Position numbers and translations under genes: made by a program. From contig OX104131.1 in assembly GCA_944470555.2 (NCBI GenBank), forward strand, positions 14,376,515 to 14,440,514: DNA of 64,000 nt, read 5' to 3'. The notes under the pieces are model-generated. The model had not been told where the DNA came from. It did no database searches and was given only the letters and a program-made list of their open reading frames with translations. This DNA is from Heterobilharzia americana. Taxonomy: Eukaryota > Platyhelminthes > Trematoda > Strigeidida > Schistosomatidae. Below, one piece after another: positions 10,260 through 22,449 of this stretch (within the stretch, counting starts at the first letter, position 1; every line of letters begins with the position of its first letter).

Positions 10260-10661
10260 GTGGCCCCTGGTGTGCGGTGCAGCGGATGTATGCGTTGGTT
10301 CCACAATGACCGTACAAGCCTCATACCCTCAGCCTACAAGAGGTATAGCAACGCAGGAAGTGTCTGTCTTTGTACGCTGAGCTGCTTGGATATTCGCACT
10401 CTGGTAGCAGAAGTAAAAACACTTCTAAGTACGATAACCAAGAAACTGTCGTCGAAAGTCAAAGCCGATAACTGCGACAGTGATAACGGCACAGCATCCA
10501 TTGACACGCGGATCGCTGTGCAAAGTTTTAAGGACGTCCCACTACGAGCTGTAAGTCGGGCGCGTAGGTTTGCTGACAGCGACCTGGAAAAAGCTACACC
10601 AAGCGGGGTGAAGCGAGTGTCTTCTGGACCTCGCACCCCAGGGCCGACAGACTCAGTCTGA
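10260..10661 (+). pseudogene. ORF1 N-terminal part with degenerate PHD-like finger (copy A)
   Basis: Contains CSGCMRWFHNDRTSL and, about 20 residues on, SVCLCTLSC. The pattern C-x2-C ... W-F-H-x2-C ... W-x-C-x2-C of PHD fingers found in some CR1 ORF1 proteins is visible, but the Cys after the His is Arg and the last Trp is Cys, so zinc binding is probably lost. ORF1 proteins bind element RNA. The frame stops at 10661; further pieces follow at 11064-11354 and 11387-12151. Confidence 0.65.
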
Positions 10662-11063
10662 AAACTGCTGACCGTGAGACTAGGCCTACTACAGATATAA
10701 GAAACAAGGGTGAAGTGCTCTTAGTTCCAACGACGGAAACATGCAGGACTCAGGTTATACCCGGTTCGGCAACCCAGTCACTGACGAAAATCACACAGGA
10801 CGGGATGCAAGCCCGTTCTGTGGCCTCAGTGTCAGGGTCACTGGACTAGGCATCAGCAGGAAGAGGACCAGTAAATACCCCTGTCCAATATATTCCGGTT
10901 TAGCTCACTCTTTGAAGCGAGACACTTTTGTGGTTCACAGAAATCTGTAAGACTCTTAAGAAGCTGTGAGAATGCTAGGGTACTTCCAGATCTTACCCCA
11001 CGTCAAAGATGGACATGCGTTTCGAAACCTTAAGAGGTCCTTCTGGAAACTCCATCAAAACCA

Positions 11064-12151
11064 ATGGCCACCCGAAGCTTACTGGGGCCTAGGAGTCAGC
11101 CCCTTACACCAGATGACACTGTAAGTGTAGATCAAAAAAGGCTGACCGAGCACGTTGTTGCAAGTACATTAGTTGCTACTGTTTCACCATCCAACATGGT
11201 AGTAAACACCAAAACTGAAGGTCAAATCCCCGCCAGTTATGTGGAGTTATTCTTAGATGATGTTGATATGGATGGCAACGGTAATGATACGTCCAATATG
11301 CACCTGATTCCCCTTATTCCATTTACGAAACCTGCATCCCCCAGGTACGTTTAGGCTGTCAAGCCTTTACCGCCCCCAAATACCATGTGACCTCTGAGTG
11401 CATTGACAGTGCACAGTCACAAGATGTCATGTTTCGAAAATCTAAACCTAAAAGTCCTAGTTCGAGCGTACCGACAAAGCCAATGGCACAGAAACGCTTT
11501 AGTCAGCCCCAAAGTTATATTCAGACTGTCAAACCTAATGGTTATAACGCCACTCGAAGAGTGAGCCCGTTTCCTTACGCAGACACTTTCACGAAGTCCA
11601 CCGATGCGGCACCTAGTGCTATGGCACCCTCGCTAACCAACAGAAAGGTAGGATTCGTACACCAAGGTGGTAAAAAGAAAGGGAACATGCGTAAGAATGT
11701 CCAGAACACAAATGCCTCCCATAGTCATGAAGACAAGTGCTACAGGAGAAACGATAGGTTTTTCTCCCCACAGCCATCTACACAACATTCAAATCCAATG
11801 TATGCTTGCCCCAGTACAACGATATCACCTCCTAATTGGAGGCCTGCCGTTCAGATGCAGCTTGTAATACTGGCTCCCCAACATAATGCACTCTACCCCT
11901 TCCCACACAGAGGTGAAACCACAGATTTGCTTCGCTCATTTCCGCGGACACCCACACCCAGGGCTCATTCTGAAAACCCAAATTTTCGCGGACTTCAAAA
12001 ATTACTAGCGTCTTTTGCTGTTCAGATGACGACGTTGTCGAATCAGCCGCTCTCAACCCTAACTCAAGACTGCTATAGTGGTGGGGAAGATGTTACGCCA
12101 ACCTGTCATCCTCCCGGCTCAAATACAGTGAGTCAACACCTAAGACAATAA
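11064..12151 (+). pseudogene. ORF1 C-terminal part (copy A)
   Basis: Two frames (11064-11354 and 11387-12151, 254 codons) rich in Pro, Ser, Thr, Asn and basic residues with no fold recognisable by eye. They lie between the zinc-finger part and the endonuclease, where CR1 ORF1 normally continues. Probably a linker and nucleic-acid-binding tail; assignment rests on position and composition. Confidence 0.5.
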
Positions 12152-12289
12152 CGGATATTAGTAGTAACCCAGTGGTATCTTATTCCTCTATTATGTCTCC
12201 GAAATTAAATTCTACCCCATTTTCCTCACCACTACAGTTCCAACTAACCCGCGAGAAAATGCTTTCAGAAAACAGGTTTAGGTACTACC

Positions 12290-13025
12290 ACTTATCCAAT
12301 TCTTTAACCTTCTGTCTGGCTAACGCTCGTTCCACACGCAAGAAATAAGTGAGATCACTATGTTGTCGACCATGTCTGACCCCTGTCTAATATTTATCAC
12401 TGAAGCTTGGTGTGCCCCAAACACTCCTGATAGTGATATCTCTGTCGGCAATTATGTTCTGTTTAGGGGAGATAGATATAATGGTAGAGATGGTGGTTGC
12501 ATCATCTATATCAGGTCGAACGTGACTGCGACAAATTATATCACTTCAGAACTCAATTAGCTCAGTGACTCAGTGTGGGCTGTGGCGAAGTTTACAAATG
12601 CTATAGCTATCCTCTTAGGTTGTATCTACCGTCCCCCTCGCTCTGCTGTAGATTATGACGACAGGCTTGCAGAAGTGTTCACCCATTTAAAAACACTGCC
12701 CTACTCCATGAAACTTATATGCGACGACTTTATTATGCCTGATATCAGGTGGCAGGCACTTACATCTCCCAGGCGGCTTGACAATTTTATCAATGTGTTG
12801 GATTCTGGAGGACGGCGCCAACATGTAATGCAACCAACTGGACACAATAGCATACTGGACCTAGTTTTCACGGATAGATTATTGCCTTTCACTCTTCAAG
12901 TTGGTCCAGAATTCCCGGGCAGCGATCACAGAGTAGTGTTTGGTGACTTCAGACTATCTCTCAGAACTACGTTAGCTCCCAGGTCAAAAACAACCACGGC
13001 TAGGCGATATCAAAATGCCGTCTAG
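12290..13025 (+). pseudogene. APE-type endonuclease domain of ORF2 (copy A)
   Basis: This domain nicks the target for target-primed reverse transcription. Motifs in order: FCLANARS, LIFITEAWC (catalytic Glu), DGGCIIYIRS, LGCIYRPP, ICDDFIMPDI, HNSILDLVFTD and FPGSDHRVVFGDF. In copy D the same places read IRGDFNMPDI and FPGSDHKIV. The Gly-Asp-Phe-Asn core is CDDFI here, so the catalytic Asn is lost. A frame break between 12560 and 12573 adds to the decay. Confidence 0.82.
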
Positions 13026-13040
13026 GAGGAGATACAATAC

Positions 13041-14297
13041 ATGTTGCGATGCTTGGACTGGGGTTCCTATTTCATCAGTAGCTCGACCCATGAACTAGGT
13101 GACATCTACAGTTCCATGAATGCAATTCACTATCATATTGCTCCAGAGGTATCAGTATTGATTAGAAAGCCGAAAGTGAATTTCATCCCTGAAAATGTAC
13201 GTATCAGCAGGCGCAGACATGTCAGAAATTTCTATCTATCTGATGACCTTTCATCCCTTGTCTCATTGAAAATTGCTCATGAGAACTTCAAATCAAACAA
13301 GTTACTGAAAGCAATCAAGCAAAAAACTGGCTGCAACGCACAAACAGGCAATGGTCAATCATTGGTGAGAATTCTAAAATCCCGTGCAAACTCATCTGGA
13401 GCTATTCCCAGAAGTCTGATCATTGATGGAGACATTCTTTATGATGACCCAAGTAAGATCTGTCAGCTGTTTAGTAAACATTATGCAAGCTGCTTCGCGC
13501 ATGAAGATAGTGTACTAAACATAGAAATGCTCATTCCACCGTACCACTCACTAAGTAGTGTTCCCTTTACACAGAGGAAGATAGGTGATGCAGTTGCTTC
13601 ACTAAAGGACTCATATTCTGCCGGACCCGATGGGATCCCGTCTGTTCTCCTTAAGAGGGGTGGCGAAGATATACCATTGATCCTCATGAAGCTATTCTCA
13701 ATATCCCTTACTGAGGCATGCTACCCTGACCGCTGGAAGCTGTCATACATATCTCCCACGTATAAATCTGGGCCGACGTCAGAAATTCAGAATTATCGTC
13801 CCATAAATATTACATCTGTAGTCTCTCGTATCATGGAGAAGGTGGTTGTGCAAGAAATCAATGACTACGTGGCTGCGCATCAGCTTCTTTCCCCTATGCA
13901 GCATGGTTTCTTAAAAGGTCGTTCATGTAGTACTTGCTTACTGGATTATTTTGAGGAGATCACCTACAGACGAGATGAAGGTCTTTTCGTAACTGCTCTA
14001 TTTTCTGACTTCAAAAAAGCATTTGGTAAAGTGTCCCATAATCGGTTAGTTCTAAGGCATCAATCATTTGGAATTAGTGACCCTCTATTATCGTGGATAA
14101 GCTCATTCCTTAGGCAGCGTACTCAAATAGTACAGTTCATTCAATCCTATTCCTCCCCACAGCCTATTCTGAGTGGCGTCAGTCAAGGTGGTGTGCTGGG
14201 GCCCTTACTCTTCCTCCTTTACATAAATGATATTTCTAACATGATAAAATATGGTAAACCCTACCTGTTTGCTGACCACTTTAAAAATCGTGTATAG
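13041..14297 (+). pseudogene. Reverse transcriptase domain of ORF2 (copy A)
   Basis: 418 codons. Motifs: SYSAGPDGIPSVLLK, NYRPINITSVVSRIMEKVV, MQHGFLKGRSCST, FSDFKKAFGKVSH, ILSGVSQGGVLGPLLFLLYI, and the active-site box LFADH. CR1-type RTs carry FxDFxKAFD and FADD; here the second Asp of the first motif is Gly and the last Asp of the active site is His, so the enzyme is dead even before the frameshift at about 14297. Confidence 0.88.
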
Positions 14298-14353
14298 CTT
14301 TCCCAACTCATCGCTAAGAATCCAGGAAGACCTGACGGATTTGTTCGCCTAAA

Positions 14354-15050
14354 GTGAAACATGGCAACTTCCACTCAACTCTAGTAAATGCGGAATTCTC
14401 TGTTTCAATAACTCTTATCCAAACGTCACTTTACACCTTGGCGATTCTGTGCTGCAATCTTATAACCCAGTATGTGGTTAAGGTATCAGGCATTCTCGGG
14501 ATTAAACGTTTGCTGAATATTCTCAGTCCCTTGCCTCCAAGAGTGAGCACCCAGTTGGCCTTTTGCTTAAACACGTACATACCACTGAGGCCAGACTGCT
14601 TTTATTCAAGGTAATGGTCCGCCCAGTACTTGAATATGGAACAGTCATCATCAGCAATATGTATGCTTCGGATAGGATACTAATTGAGAATGTTCAAAGA
14701 AAGTTTACCCGCTATGCGCTGGCCGTCACGAAGAACCTGATTATGAGGGAAGGTGTAAGAAACTAAAAATTGACCCACCTTGGCTAAGACGCCTTGAGCT
14801 CAACCTCAGCCTATTTTTCCGCCTTTTGCATGGCATTACTCACGCCTGTTCCGCTCCTACTTTTAAGCCTATATCTTCATACAGTCTACGCAATGGTGAA
14901 TGTACTGTACCTGTAGAAAAGCACCGCCTTAAACTTAGCTCACGATCCTTTATGTTACAGTACAGCAAGCTATGGAATAAGCTTCCAAATTTTATTCTCC
15001 CTTGCATGTCTGCATTTCAGTTTCGACGTCTACTCAGCGGATATCTGTAA
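14354..15050 (+). pseudogene. ORF2 C-terminal region (copy A)
   Basis: Three broken frames: LLFKVMVRPVLEYG followed by NVQRKFTRY, then at 14826-15050 LSSRSFMLQYSKLWNKLP and FQFRRLLSGYL. These are the usual blocks of the CR1/jockey C-terminal domain, ending about where the element should end. Confidence 0.75.
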
Positions 15051-15341
15051 ATTTCTTGACATTCATATTATATCCACAAATACGAGGCATAATGGAGCAA
15101 TCAGCACATGACAATGATCAAACCGTTGCGTCCACTGCGAACGTGCTCAGACCTCTAAATGTAAGAATCGGTTTTATTAAAGCCCTGCAGTTCCTTTAAT
15201 GCAGCTGGCCTTATGGTTGCACACAAGGGTATGAATACTGGCTCCTCTCCGTATAATGAACCTAAAGAATACTGTTCACCTATCGAAGCCACTATGGTGC
15301 GCCCCCTCCCAAAAAAACTTAAGAACCTTATAATGGAAGGA

Positions 15342-15644
15342 CTATGTAGTTGACTTCACATGTATACGTGAAAACGTACATAAAGTCCGAATAATTAAAA
15401 AAGGAACAGAGACTTCTCTCTTCTCCAAATCTGATAGCGTGGCAATCTCTCTTTCCATATCTGCCCGTGCCTCTTCGTTCTTTCCCCATTTGCAGAAACA
15501 GCTGCAAGTCGACATTTGATGTTCAAATTCAGTCTGAACGTGACTGCTTTGTGGGAATAACAACTGCTCATTGGTGCCAATAATTATTGGACTGCCCCCA
15601 CTCTTTCGCAAATTCTGGACCATCTTCAAGACTAACTCACTCAC
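15342..15644 (-). repeat. Unclassified dispersed repeat, copy 1
   Basis: On the minus strand, GCAGTTGTTATTCCCACAAA, then TCAAATGTCGAC, and later GCAGATATGGAAAG and GAGAAGAGAGAAGT occur in the same order and spacing as in 22480-22760 on the plus strand. About 250 bp are shared. It lies just 3' of copy A, so it may be part of another element's leader. Confidence 0.6.
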
Positions 15645-15649
15645 TGGTC

Positions 15650-16370
15650 ATGAATTTTCTTACAACGAACCGTCTGATCATTCCCAACAGTATTAGTAGC
15701 AGAGACACTCTAGACAGATGATTAAACCAGAGACCAATTAACATATCGGCTCAAGACGCCACTTACCTGCAATGGCTCTACGCTACACACTTTCTAGTAC
15801 TCTGTGCCAAGAGACCCTTTCATATGAAACTTACTGCGCATCAAATACACTTCTCGAATGATGTCGCCTAAACTGATACAAACGGTACCCGAAGTCTATG
15901 TATAAATACTGCCACTTGGACTGTCGACTGTTTCAGCATCTATTTTGATCCAATACAACGAGTATTCCTAGCAGAATTAATCTATATTACCTTTAAGCGT
16001 AACACGGTGACCTGGAGATGCACTGACATAGCCAAAAATGTCGATTATATAACTGTGGATACTCTACTGACACTTTAGATTGTATAAATACGTCCTTTGT
16101 GGCTAGCAAAGCTAAAAACTGAAGATCTTTCTAAGTTATAAACTGTTATATTACCAATCAGCAAACTATGCGAGTGGATTAACAACGTCGGTTGGTTACA
16201 ACGCAAACTTTGAACACTGCGCGCTTTTGATATTGATAATGGAACCTGTCTGTGAGATGGGAGACGGAAATGCATATCCGTCTCATGAATTTTAGCAAAT
16301 TTTAATCAGATCATACACACTAATGACTTGATTTGTAAATTATTTAACACTAGATACTTTCAAAAGTCAT
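15650..16370. other. No gene seen
   Basis: AT-rich, stop-rich in all frames, no motif. Confidence 0.4.
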
Positions 16371-16383
16371 GAATCTGACGGCG

Positions 16384-16413
16384 CTTGTAAACTGGTATCC
16401 CTCATGTTAAGCC
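16384..16413 (+). repeat. Dispersed 24-30 bp repeat, copy 1
   Basis: CGCTTGTAAACTGGTATCCC, then TCATGTTA. Related copies: 16603-16632 and 26772-26801 on the plus strand, and part of it at 20600-20621 on the minus strand. Confidence 0.6.
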
Positions 16414-16602
16414 TGTTGAATGAAGGCGACATTTGCCATTATCTAAACTTTAATGCCCTATGTACTCCATAAAGTAATATTTCCTTGTTCACTTCATAAC
16501 TAGCAGGACCTTCGGCAGTTTTTAATCGAGTTTAAAGACATTTCGTCAGTACCACTCAGGGCTCAAGTCTTGTGGATATTTTGAGATGTATCAACGTGAT
16601 GA

Positions 16603-16632
16603 AGCCTGTAAACTGGCTTCTCTCATGTTAAA
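16603..16632 (+). repeat. Dispersed 24-30 bp repeat, copy 2
   Basis: AGCCTGTAAACTGGCTTCTC, then TCATGTTA, a few tens of bases before the ORF1-like frame of element copy B. Confidence 0.6.
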
Positions 16633-16679
16633 GTCTTTTTTAACTCGAGAACAAAACATTTGTTTATAGTAATCCTTGC

Positions 16680-17030
16680 ATGCCCGACTGCGAAAAATTG
16701 CGAGTAACTAGGCCTAAACGGCATGCTAAGAAGCCGATAACGGCAACCGAGCCGGCCACCATTACTCGACATAGCAAAGACCAAGCAGAGCTCCTTGACA
16801 GGCCCATAATTTTCCATAGAGTAGAAGAAAGTGGAGACTCGGAACCACGTAGACGTTTCGAACATGACCCTGGCAAGGTAAAAAGTTTGATAAACCAGCT
16901 TTTATCAGAAAACACGTCAGGAGTCACTCTGCTCAAGTTATATAGGGTAGGAGGACGGAAAACAGTCATACTGGAAAGTCATTACTTAAAGTTGTGTACA
17001 AGTCAGCTGAAGAGAGTAATCAGAATCTAA
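16680..17030 (+). pseudogene. ORF1-like fragment of copy B
   Basis: 116 codons: basic N-terminal part (RPKRHAKKPITATEP), acidic middle (RPIIFHRVEESGDSEPRR), then HDPGKVKSLINQLLSE and GVTLLKLYRVGGRKT. The last block has the look of the nucleic-acid-binding C-terminal part of non-LTR ORF1 proteins. The upstream start may be missing. Confidence 0.5.
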
Positions 17031-17499
17031 AGAGTGCTCACAGGCTTCAAAGATCTGAAGTGTTCGTGCGAAGGGATTCGGCTCTTGCTGACCGAATCAA
17101 GAAATGAAAAGCAGTAGCAGAACTAAAATCCAGATTAACCGCTGGGGAGTAAGATCTGAAAGTAGTGGGTTTTCGTGTAGTGAGGCTTCATTTGTTGGAT
17201 AGGACGGAAACTCATTTAAGTAGTTTCGTTGCCTTTCACGTAGTCTTTTATACAAGTGGATCGGGCTTAGTAATGGGTAAGCAACGAAGGTCCTGACATC
17301 ATCGCTACCACAGGAAGTTGTTTCTCTTCTTGGATCAATGACTGTGAGACACACATATAAAGATTCATCCCTTTTAGAAGTGACAGGTTAGCACGCAAAG
17401 GTGATGGTGTCATCTTTTACGTTAAGAATGACTAAACTGTAAAAGCCATAGAAACAGTTGCATATGAAAGTGGGACATGTGAAATACTTCATTGCCGAC

Positions 17500-17900
17500 T
17501 AAAATGCAAGGGGCAAGACGTCAACGTATCGTGATATATCGAAGCCCCGAATGTGAAGTGACAGACCTTCTCCAGAATAAGCTGACTCTCTGAACAGATA
17601 AATACCGACTTCTAGTTGTAGGAGACTTCAACACGGCATCGGTTGACCGGGATAGACCAACAACAGAAGCACCACGAAATTCGTTTGACCACCGGTTTAT
17701 GGAACCATCAATTTCCTTAGTCCTCATACAGCACACTGGAACACCAATCAGAGATGGTAATCGGCGTGCTTCGTCAGTTCTACATTTAGTATCCTCACAC
17801 CCAGATGATATATGCCTCATTCGGCTTCATTCAGCACCTCTCGGCAAAAGTGATCACGCTGTGACCATTTTCAGATTCACAGCAGCCATCTTGTACTAAG
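17500..17900 (+). pseudogene. Endonuclease fragment of copy B
   Basis: The stretch LVVGDFNTASVDRD (17617 on) is the Gly-Asp-Phe-Asn core of APE-type endonucleases, and GKSDHAVTIFRF (about 17845) is the terminal SDH motif. Between them the frame is intact (RRASSVLHLVSSHPDD). The Glu-containing N-terminal motif is lost to frame breaks upstream. Confidence 0.7.
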
Positions 17901-18229
17901 CTGATGCCCCAGCTAAACCCAATGTATGGAAAGCGAATATGGAAGCTATTAACCTGCCAGCCTCTTCGGAGGACTGGACAGTTATTCCAGAGGCCTCGGC
18001 TGAGGCTGCATGGTGCTGCTCTAAAGTGATATGCACGAGTGACTCAACCATTCATTCGGTGAACTGTTCGGGAGGAACGGAAACATTGTCCTCCGTGGAT
18101 AAACCACGAAGTCTGAATCTTGCTACGGTGCAAGAAAGTGTTGGAGTTATGCCATCGACCTTGGTGCACCCAAGGCGATGAAGAATTACAAAGAAGCCAG
18201 AAATAAATGTATCGCTGCTATCCGCTGGT

Positions 18230-19200
18230 ATGGCTGCTATACAACATCCGAAGAGGCCATTTTCTTGTATGAACTATAGAAATAAGACGTGTAGTGGTAT
18301 ACCCGCTCCAACCAATGGGACAGAAAATGACTGTTTGATTGAGGGCGATAGGGAAAAAGCAGAAGCCATAGCTGGATATTTTGCTGAGGTCTTCACACAG
18401 AAATCTTCTGCGGACACTTATCCAACGGTAGAAGCATTGATTTCCAACAGAATAAACTCTGCGAATGTCGATCGTAATGATATATCTCGGACATTAAGTA
18501 CTCTCGATGTAGAAAAACCAGCGGAACCGGATGAGCTGCATCCAATGATGCTCGGAGCTTGCACTCTATGTGGCCAGCTCATTGGCTACTATATTTAGAC
18601 TATCTCTCAGTGAAGGCACATTCCCCTATGACTGAAAGGATGCTATAGTTACACCTATATATAAGGCAGGTTCCAGGCAGCTCCCATCAAATTACAGACC
18701 GATAAGATTGACCAGTATTGTAGCGAAAGTCCTAGAAAGAGTAATCAAGAAAGCTATCATAGCCCACCTGGAGAGCAACAATCTACTGTCTCGTTCACAG
18801 CACGGTTTTCTCAGAAATTTCTCTTTCTTGACGAACCTTCTTATAGCCAGAGAAAGTTGGGGTGACAGGATACTTGTAGGTGTCATTTTCAAAAACTTTA
18901 GTTAGGCGTTCGACAAAGTACCTCATTGCAGGTTGCTCAGAAAATTCGGAAGGTTTGGAATCACTAGCAGTCTGCTCGGATGGATGAGAGGCTTTCTTGC
19001 TGTTGGGAGGCAAAGAGTTAGGATCAATTCCCAACTCTCCACTGGAAGTCGGCAGAGAGTGGAATGCCACAAGGCATAGTCCTGGGCCCACTACTGTTTC
19101 TCCTATACGTAAGTGAGCCACCAAACATCACGAAGTCCCCTATGGTTCCCTACGCTGATTACGTAATAATCCGGTGGGAAATTAGGAACGATGAGGATAC
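18230..19200 (+). pseudogene. Reverse transcriptase fragments of copy B
   Basis: Pieces in different frames: DVEKPAEPDELHPMML (fingers), NYRPIRLTSIVAKVLERVIK, LLSRSQHGFLRNFSFLTNLL, then HFQKL-type residues with a stop where FxKAFD should be. The active-site region reads ILGPLLFLLYV, then VPYADYVII; the second Asp of YADD is Tyr. Inactive. Confidence 0.78.
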
Positions 19201-19269
19201 GCGTGCGCTCCGGGCAGACCTGAACAGCTAGATTGCCCGGTCAGGAAGTGTTGATGCCTATCAATGCAG

Positions 19270-20075
19270 GCAAATAGGTGTGTGCACTCTGGGCGCACAT
19301 ACAGCAACACCTGCGATATTGATGGGACTCTTTGCCGTCAATACTGACCCACAACGACCCAGGATTCACAGTTAGTTATGACTTGGAAACCATGGTTCAC
19401 TGTCCATTGTTAGCAGCTCGGAGTTTTAGGACTATTTGAGCATTACGTAGAACGTTTGCGAAAATAAGCGGTGACGTGTTCACCATCTTCCACACATCCT
19501 TAGTAAGGTCTGAATTGTAAAACTGTACACAGGCGGCTTATCCTAGTCTGAAAGGTGATGCAGACCTCCTAGAAAGAGCTCAGAAGGCAGCCACTCGTAT
19601 GATCCCCGCCAGGCCGGCCTCGCCTATAAAGACTGACTTAAGGAGCTGAACCTCTTCGCTTTGTCCTACCGCAGACAGAAGGAAAGCCTAATCATGCCAT
19701 ACAGGATTCTGGGAAGTGACTTCGGACTTGATCTATCTTCTCCTTCCCACTAGATCGGAACAACAAGGAGGACATATTAGAAGACTACTAAAGAAGAGAA
19801 CGAACGTAATCTCCGCAAAGTGCAAGTTCTCGCGTAGAGCAATCAAGGCCTGGAACCGACTCCTAGAAGGAGTGGTGTCCACATCATCAGTTGACTTGAT
19901 CAAAAGAGGACTGGACAAGCACAGAAATCTACTGGAAAAGGATTACAACAGGCTCTCGGCCTCCTATCTACAAGCAACAAATCTGAATCTGAAAATGATT
20001 CTCCTGCTCAGAATTAATGAACCAATAGTTCTGTGTTTAGAGACCTGGTTGAGAAAGCGAGGACTAAATGGTTAG
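19270..20075 (+). pseudogene. ORF2 C-terminal fragments of copy B
   Basis: Frame pieces include VHCPLLAARSFRTI, FAKISGDVFTIFHTSLVRSE, and at 19716-20075 TNVISAKCKFSRRAIKAWNR followed by LLEGVVSTSSVDLIKRGLD. The last block is the standard end of this type of ORF2 (W-N-x-L-P/L ... V ... S...FK/LIKR.LD). The minus-strand copy at 36600-37336 repeats the same blocks. Confidence 0.75.
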
Positions 20076-20089
20076 ATACGGGTTTGCAA

Positions 20090-21500
20090 GATAGGTGATT
20101 ATCCAACAATAGCAGACTGGGGATCGAGAACATTTGCCCCTATGTGTGCTCAGCGAACCTGTTAAACTGAAGGTACGCGGCAAAGTAACTACACCAATTG
20201 ACACAATGCGCCACTCGTTCGTAGTCTCAAGGCTAGTGGGTATATCTCTCAAAATACTAATACGACTGATAAAATATGCGATTTCTACCTGATTAGCCTA
20301 TTGCGTTGTTTCTTGGCCTCTTACTCACCGGTATTTGGAAAGTATGAAGAATCAGTCTTCTCTGGATCTGGCAACATCGAGTGTGAACAACTGGGCTCGT
20401 TTCTTGCAACTTCGCATCCACTTTTCCTATTCAAGAATTATATTTATTTCATGCAACCATATCTATGTGCGACCAGATTCCCAAGTTTGCTCATATCAAA
20501 CCGACAACGCACTTCCAGCTAGTCCCATACCAGCCGGGCAATGTATAAACAACTTAATAATAATGATATAAATTTCACACAACATAGATTGCATGAATAC
20601 AAACCAGTTTACAGGCTTGATCGTTTTGGTAATGAGAAATGACTATCATGTACAATGTCAAGCTATACATTAGATACTGTTATTTGTGACATATATGAGG
20701 TATGTTGAAGCAGGCTCAGTTCGAATTTAAAGATTATTCGGTTATCGTTTGAACCTTCTAATATTCTTGAAGGTGAGGCCGCATCACAGTCATGACCTTG
20801 AGGTGTGCGCGTTCGTCACAAGGTTTTGATGGCAATATTTCCCACTGACGAATGCGATTTGTAGGATTCCATTTGAATGCAGGACTGGTTAGGTAAACCT
20901 GAAAAGTGAATAACAAAAGCTAGCAGCAGGCGAAATTCGAAGCAGGAGCACAAAATCACGCAGGAGTAGATCAACCATGATACATCTGGGTGAGTTCTTT
21001 ATACTGACTACAAAACTTACTCGAAGAAGCATCTAAAAGCAACTGTTTAGAGGTAAGCTTAGGTAGAAGAAGATGAAGTTGATCTCCAAAGCCTTCGTTC
21101 CTACATTCTGCCCGTTTTGCAATTGCTTCCCCGGGAGGTCAACTTATGCGTTTCGCCGAATACTTTAAATCGGACGTAAATGACTCATACGCGCTGCTCA
21201 AGACTATAGTTTTGAGCAAAGCTGATCCCGGACGATTAATGCACAGATGAATAGCTCGGTAACGTTGAGTTACGACTGCGGACGTTTTTGAGTATACGAG
21301 CAGCAATTCATCAACATATGTTCGATGACAGCTATTCTCTTGAACTTCGGCGGTGCGTGCAGACCGCCTACGCTCCAGTCTGTTGCCACTGATAACCTAG
21401 CAGCTTCCTCGGGTATAATACTGGAACAATCTTCTAGGCCTGTTTCCAACTCGTAGTGTTAACAAAACTCTGCACGATTGGGTCAAGAGAGGATAGAACT
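20090..21500. other. No gene seen; carries one dispersed-repeat copy
   Basis: No recognisable coding. At 20557-20626 a segment shares about 45 bp with 33901-33945 (TTTCAxACAACATAG, then CATGAAxACAAA) and ends in the inverse of the TGTAAACTGG repeat. Confidence 0.5.
20557..20626 (-). repeat. Dispersed repeat joined to the TGTAAACTGG element
   Basis: Minus-strand GATCAAGCCTGTAAACTGGT matches the 16603 repeat; the adjoining part (CTATGTTGTGTGAAATTTAT) matches the minus strand of 33901-33945. The two repeats may be halves of one interspersed unit. Confidence 0.55.
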
Positions 21501-21680
21501 CTGCAACTATGGTAACGAGTTTTCAGGATCTCGAAGCGATAGGTGACGACGCGCATCCCAGGATGCCTCCACTCCATTCAGATGCAGCATTTCGTTCAGC
21601 CATACAATGGCCGGGCCTAACAGCAGTAATCCAGAAGCGTTCATCACGAAAAATCATGATATTCTCGAAATCCAAGTGTT

Positions 21681-22337
21681 TCAAAAAAGACTACACAAGG
21701 TCCTGAAACTAACGTAGGTTGGTCGCTGATGAATAAGGTGTCCAGCAGAAATGCCCGTTTTTCGCACGTTAGCGGGTTTCCGGGACATACTGTCGGTCAT
21801 TCTCAAGGGTCGTGACAACCATGTGGTCAGTAGGTCATAGGTTTTCCTGTTGCTCAACAAATCCGAGGTTTTGATAATTACGAAGTCGTAGTCCAGTGAA
21901 AACTGTTTCTGTTTGTTGTAGCTGGGTATTGTGAAGCAGCAACTCTGGTTATCCCCCGTGGAGGGTAGTTTCAGCCGCAGTATTTTCGGCGACGACCAAG
22001 CCAACATTAAGAACTGAATTGCTTCACTGTAACAAGAGAATAAACGAAAACAAAGCAGCGGACAGAGAAAGAAGCGAGGATTCCAGCAGGGAATGTGGTT
22101 CCTATGCGCATGATTTCCCCACCTAACTTGCTCCGTTACAGCGCCCGTTGTATATGCTTTCTCTACCGAACACTCAAGAACACGTTTCACACCATCGTAT
22201 AGTTTAGGTTTTTTGGTTATGCTAATTATTCCAAGTAGACCAAAATATGCTGTTAGATTGAGGTGGGAATTCGTCGAATCCTCCCAGCACTCCGCGTGAA
22301 AGGCCAGTGAAGGTACGGCAGATATCTCATTATACAT
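21681..22337 (-). other. Long open frame, unrecognised
   Basis: 218 codons open on the minus strand, the longest unexplained frame in this block. I see no catalytic motif, signal peptide or repeat; composition is mixed with many Leu, Ser and Arg. It may be a chance opening in decayed retroelement DNA or an eroded domain I cannot name. Confidence 0.2.
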
Positions 22338-22449
22338 TAGGGGCGCCTGGTAGATGAAATGTGAAAGGTAATTCGGTCTCTAGTTGGATCATTTGTTCAG
22401 AATATCTCTACTGCTGAGGGAGGTTAGATGGCTCGTCGCGTGTAGAATC

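Larger units (their letters stand above)
10200..15050 (+). mobile_element. CR1-like non-LTR retrotransposon, copy A (near full length, inactive)
   Basis: Order is ORF1 with a PHD-like zinc finger, then endonuclease, reverse transcriptase and the CR1-type C-terminal region, all on the plus strand with several frame breaks. ORF2 endonuclease motifs match copy D at 27251-30392 closely enough to call the same family, but this copy is older: catalytic residues are lost in both enzymes. No terminal repeats, as expected for a non-LTR element. Confidence 0.85.
16680..20075 (+). mobile_element. CR1-like non-LTR retrotransposon, copy B (broken)
   Basis: ORF1-like frame at 16680-17030, endonuclease pieces at about 17500-17900, RT pieces at 18230-19200 and C-terminal pieces at 19270-20075. 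Family members lie at 36600-37336 (minus) and probably 23200-26047 (minus): each has a block of the type LPSILTHND followed by LGxxV and a block resembling TSLVRSELxNCTQAA. No single domain is open end to end. Confidence 0.8.
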
